A DNA stretch of 64,000 nucleotides, taken from NCBI RefSeq assembly GCF_051859125.1, contig NZ_JBHYGG010000280.1:26165-90164 (forward strand), in the 5' to 3' direction. Made by a program: the position numbers and the translations under genes. Below the pieces are notes generated by a model. The model saw only the letters and a list, made by a program, of their open reading frames with translations. It searched no databases and was not told where the DNA came from. The stretch is from Gemmata sp051859125. Lineage in GTDB: Bacteria > Planctomycetota > Planctomycetia > Gemmatales > Gemmataceae. Positions 62,397 through 64,000 of this stretch are shown piece by piece. Numbering within the stretch: position 1 is the first letter of the stretch; each line of letters starts with the position of its first letter.

Positions 62397-62786
62397 GTGA
62401 CGTTCGATCCCCGCATCTCCCTCGCGGCCGTTCTGGCCGCCCTCGGCGTGGCCGCCGCGGCGGCGCTCGCGACCACCACTCCCGTGGCCCTGCCCGTCGC
62501 CCCCCAAGCGTGGCACGACGACGCGGCCGAGCGGGACCGAAGCGACGTTCTGGATGCGAAGTTCGACGCCATCTGCCGCCGGATCGACGCCAAGTCGCGG
62601 GTGGTCGACGCGGTCCGCGGGGGCCGCGTGACGTGGGGGGAGGGCGTCGAGCAGTTCCACGGGATCATCGCCGGCGACCCGGAGGTGCTCGCGATCCTCC
62701 GCGACCGGTTCCCCGGGCGGACCGACGCCGAGCTCGCCGAGCAGAACCTCCTCCAGCACCTGTCCGTCGCCCCCGCGGCGCAGTGA
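62397..62786 (+). CDS. Small hypothetical protein with N-terminal membrane segment
   Basis: 129 residues from the GTG at 62397, which has GGAGG five bases upstream. A hydrophobic segment at about 8-30 (ISLAAVLAALGVAAAAALAT) is a signal peptide or anchor. The rest is helical and charged (AERDRSDVLDAKFDAICRRI and a segment around VTWGEGVEQFHGII). I recognise no family. The N-terminal anchor with a small helical soluble domain suggests a periplasmic or membrane-tethered partner of an unknown system. It ends seven bases before the oxidase gene and may be translated with it. Confidence 0.6.
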   Translation: MTFDPRISLAAVLAALGVAAAAALATTTPVALPVAPQAWHDDAAERDRSDVLDAKFDAICRRIDAKSRVVDAVRGGRVTWGEGVEQFHGIIAGDPEVLAILRDRFPGRTDAELAEQNLLQHLSVAPAAQ

Positions 62787-62793
62787 GGGCCCC

Positions 62794-64000
62794 ATGCCGA
62801 ACGTGACGAGTCGGGCCGAGTTGGTGGTGGACCGGACCCCGCCCCCGGGGCGGCCCGCGTTCCAGACCGGGCGGCAGCTCGCGGTCTACCGCGCCGGCCC
62901 GCGGGCCGCGTCGAACGCCATCCCCGTCGCGGCCGAGGAGCTCGCGGCCCGGGCGAAGGCCCGGCTGTCGCCCGAGGCGTGGGACTGGATCGCCGGCGGG
63001 GCCGGCCGCGGGGAGACGGTCCGCGCCAACCGCGACGCGTTCGCCCAGTGGCGGATCGTCCCGCGGGTGCTGTGCGACGTGGCCGACCGGGACTTCTCGA
63101 CCGCCCTGTTCGGCGCCCGGCTCCCGGCCCCGCTCCTGTTCGCCCCGGTCGGGGTCCAGACCCTCCTGCACCCGGACGGCGAACTGGCCACGGCGCGGGC
63201 GGCCGCGGACCTCGGGCTCCCGTTCGTCCTCAGCACGGTCGCGTCGAAGTCGATCGAGGACGTCGCGGCCGCGGGCGGGCCCGGGCCCCGGTGGTTCCAG
63301 CTGTACTGGTCCCGGGACCGCGAGGTGACCCGGAGCCTCCTGCGGCGGGCCGAGCGGGCCGGGTACGCCGCGGTCGTGGTCACCCTCGACACCCCGATCC
63401 TCGGGTGGCGGGAGCGGAGCCTGGACCTCGGGTACCTCCCGTTCCTGCGCGGCGAGGGGCTCGCCAACTACACGTCCGACCCGGCGTTCCGGGCCGGGCT
63501 CCCGGGGGGCCGGGCCGACGACACCCGGGCCGTCGTCGAGCACTACCTGCGGGTGTTCTCCAACCCCGGGCACACGTGGGACGACCTGGACGACCTCCGG
63601 GCCATGACCCGGCTCCCGGTCCTGGTCAAGGGGGTCCAGCACCCCGACGACGCGCGGCGGGCGGTCGACGGCGGGTGCGACGGGGTCGTGGTGTCCAACC
63701 ACGGGGGCCGCCAGGTCGAGGGCGCGGTCGGCTCGCTCGAGTGCCTCCCCGGGGTCGCGCGGGCGGTCGGCGGGCGGGTGCCGGTGCTGTTCGACTCCGG
63801 GGTCCGCCGCGGGGCCGACGTGGTCAAGGCGCTGGCGCTGGGGGCGGCGGCGGTGCTGGTCGGGCGGCCGTACCTGTGGGCCCTGGCCGTGAACGGGGCC
63901 GACGGGGTCCGCGAGTTCGGCGTCAACCTGCTCGCGGACCTGGACCTGACGCTGGCCCTGGCGGGGAAGCGGACCCTCGCGGGCCTGGGCCCGGAGGACC
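62794..64000 (+). CDS. FMN-dependent alpha-hydroxy-acid oxidase, lactate 2-monooxygenase-like (3' partial)
   Basis: The frame is open at the right edge after 402 codons. The TIM-barrel FMN family is evident: WIAGGAGRGETVRANRDAF near the N-terminus, LFAPVGVQ, FVLSTVASKSIEDVA, FQLYWSRDREV, VVVTLDTPILGWRERSLDLG, LPVLVKGVQHPDDAR, the catalytic His in VVVSNHGGRQVEGAVGSLEC, and LFDSGVRRGADVVKALALGA for phosphate binding. The VEGAVGSLECLP tail and the RERSLDLGYLPF segment favour lactate 2-monooxygenase-like members over glycolate oxidase. It would oxidise a 2-hydroxy acid; the exact substrate is open. Confidence 0.88.
   Translation, partial: MPNVTSRAELVVDRTPPPGRPAFQTGRQLAVYRAGPRAASNAIPVAAEELAARAKARLSPEAWDWIAGGAGRGETVRANRDAFAQWRIVPRVLCDVADRDFSTALFGARLPAPLLFAPVGVQTLLHPDGELATARAAADLGLPFVLSTVASKSIEDVAAAGGPGPRWFQLYWSRDREVTRSLLRRAERAGYAAVVVTLDTPILGWRERSLDLGYLPFLRGEGLANYTSDPAFRAGLPGGRADDTRAVVEHYLRVFSNPGHTWDDLDDLRAMTRLPVLVKGVQHPDDARRAVDGGCDGVVVSNHGGRQVEGAVGSLECLPGVARAVGGRVPVLFDSGVRRGADVVKALALGAAAVLVGRPYLWALAVNGADGVREFGVNLLADLDLTLALAGKRTLAGLGPED

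Overview
This window is almost certainly from a planctomycete of the Gemmataceae type. The DNA is very GC-rich, and the gene families are a planctomycete signature: two DUF1559 pseudopilin-like proteins, several DUF1501/DUF1552 Tat-exported proteins, DUF1549/DUF1553 and DUF1592/1588/1585 cytochrome-like proteins, an ECF sigma factor fused to a WD40-like propeller, large Ser/Thr kinases carrying FGE, WD40 or LRR modules, and a secreted calpain-like protease. No CRISPR array, rRNA or prophage was seen. One tRNA gene, tRNA-Ser(CGA), is present. All family assignments come from reading motifs by eye; no database search was possible.

Layout. 1-13 kb: a kinase-FGE protein cut by the left edge, a convergent RND efflux adaptor and pump, then a kinase-WD40 gene and an LRR gene that share one reading frame and are separated by a single TGA. 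13.3-18.7 kb: a decayed DUF2924 module, a DUF1559 plus lipoprotein pair, and a cluster of two ArsI-like VOC proteins (one fused to a methyltransferase-like region) with an MFS transporter. 18.7-28.9 kb is a gene graveyard. It holds two broken transposases, a second DUF1559 plus lipoprotein pair that looks intact, a CheB-CheR-PAS-histidine kinase locus interrupted by three in-frame TAG codons and a frameshift, a response regulator with two compensating frameshifts, a kinase-LRR remnant with another in-frame TAG, and the N-terminus of a probable integrase. It ends at the 3' side of tRNA-Ser(CGA) at 29.1 kb, which suggests an old tRNA-targeted island.

29-44 kb is mostly housekeeping and accessory genes: aspartate kinase with four ACT domains, an AlkB-like dioxygenase, a ferredoxin, a sarcosine-oxidase-like flavoenzyme, a tandem trypsin-TPR protein, DoxX, DUF1501, a YflT-like stress protein, a methyltransferase and acyltransferase pair, a secreted alpha/beta hydrolase and a heparinase-like protein. 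Four long palindromic repeats sit between these genes. Two of them are copies of one element that begins exactly at the stop codon of a minus-strand gene.

44-62 kb carries export and cytochrome-like modules of the planctomycete surface or periplasm: DUF1549/1553 + DUF1501; ECF sigma-WD40 + DUF1592-type cytochrome + small exported protein + DUF1552; calpain + coiled-coil protein; and DUF1549/1553 + DUF1501 + beta-propeller. A diverged repeat of about 200 bp with an identical promoter-like core lies upstream of the first module and upstream of the ECF sigma gene. This suggests the sigma factor regulates itself and the neighbouring module. The window ends inside an FMN-dependent alpha-hydroxy-acid oxidase gene.
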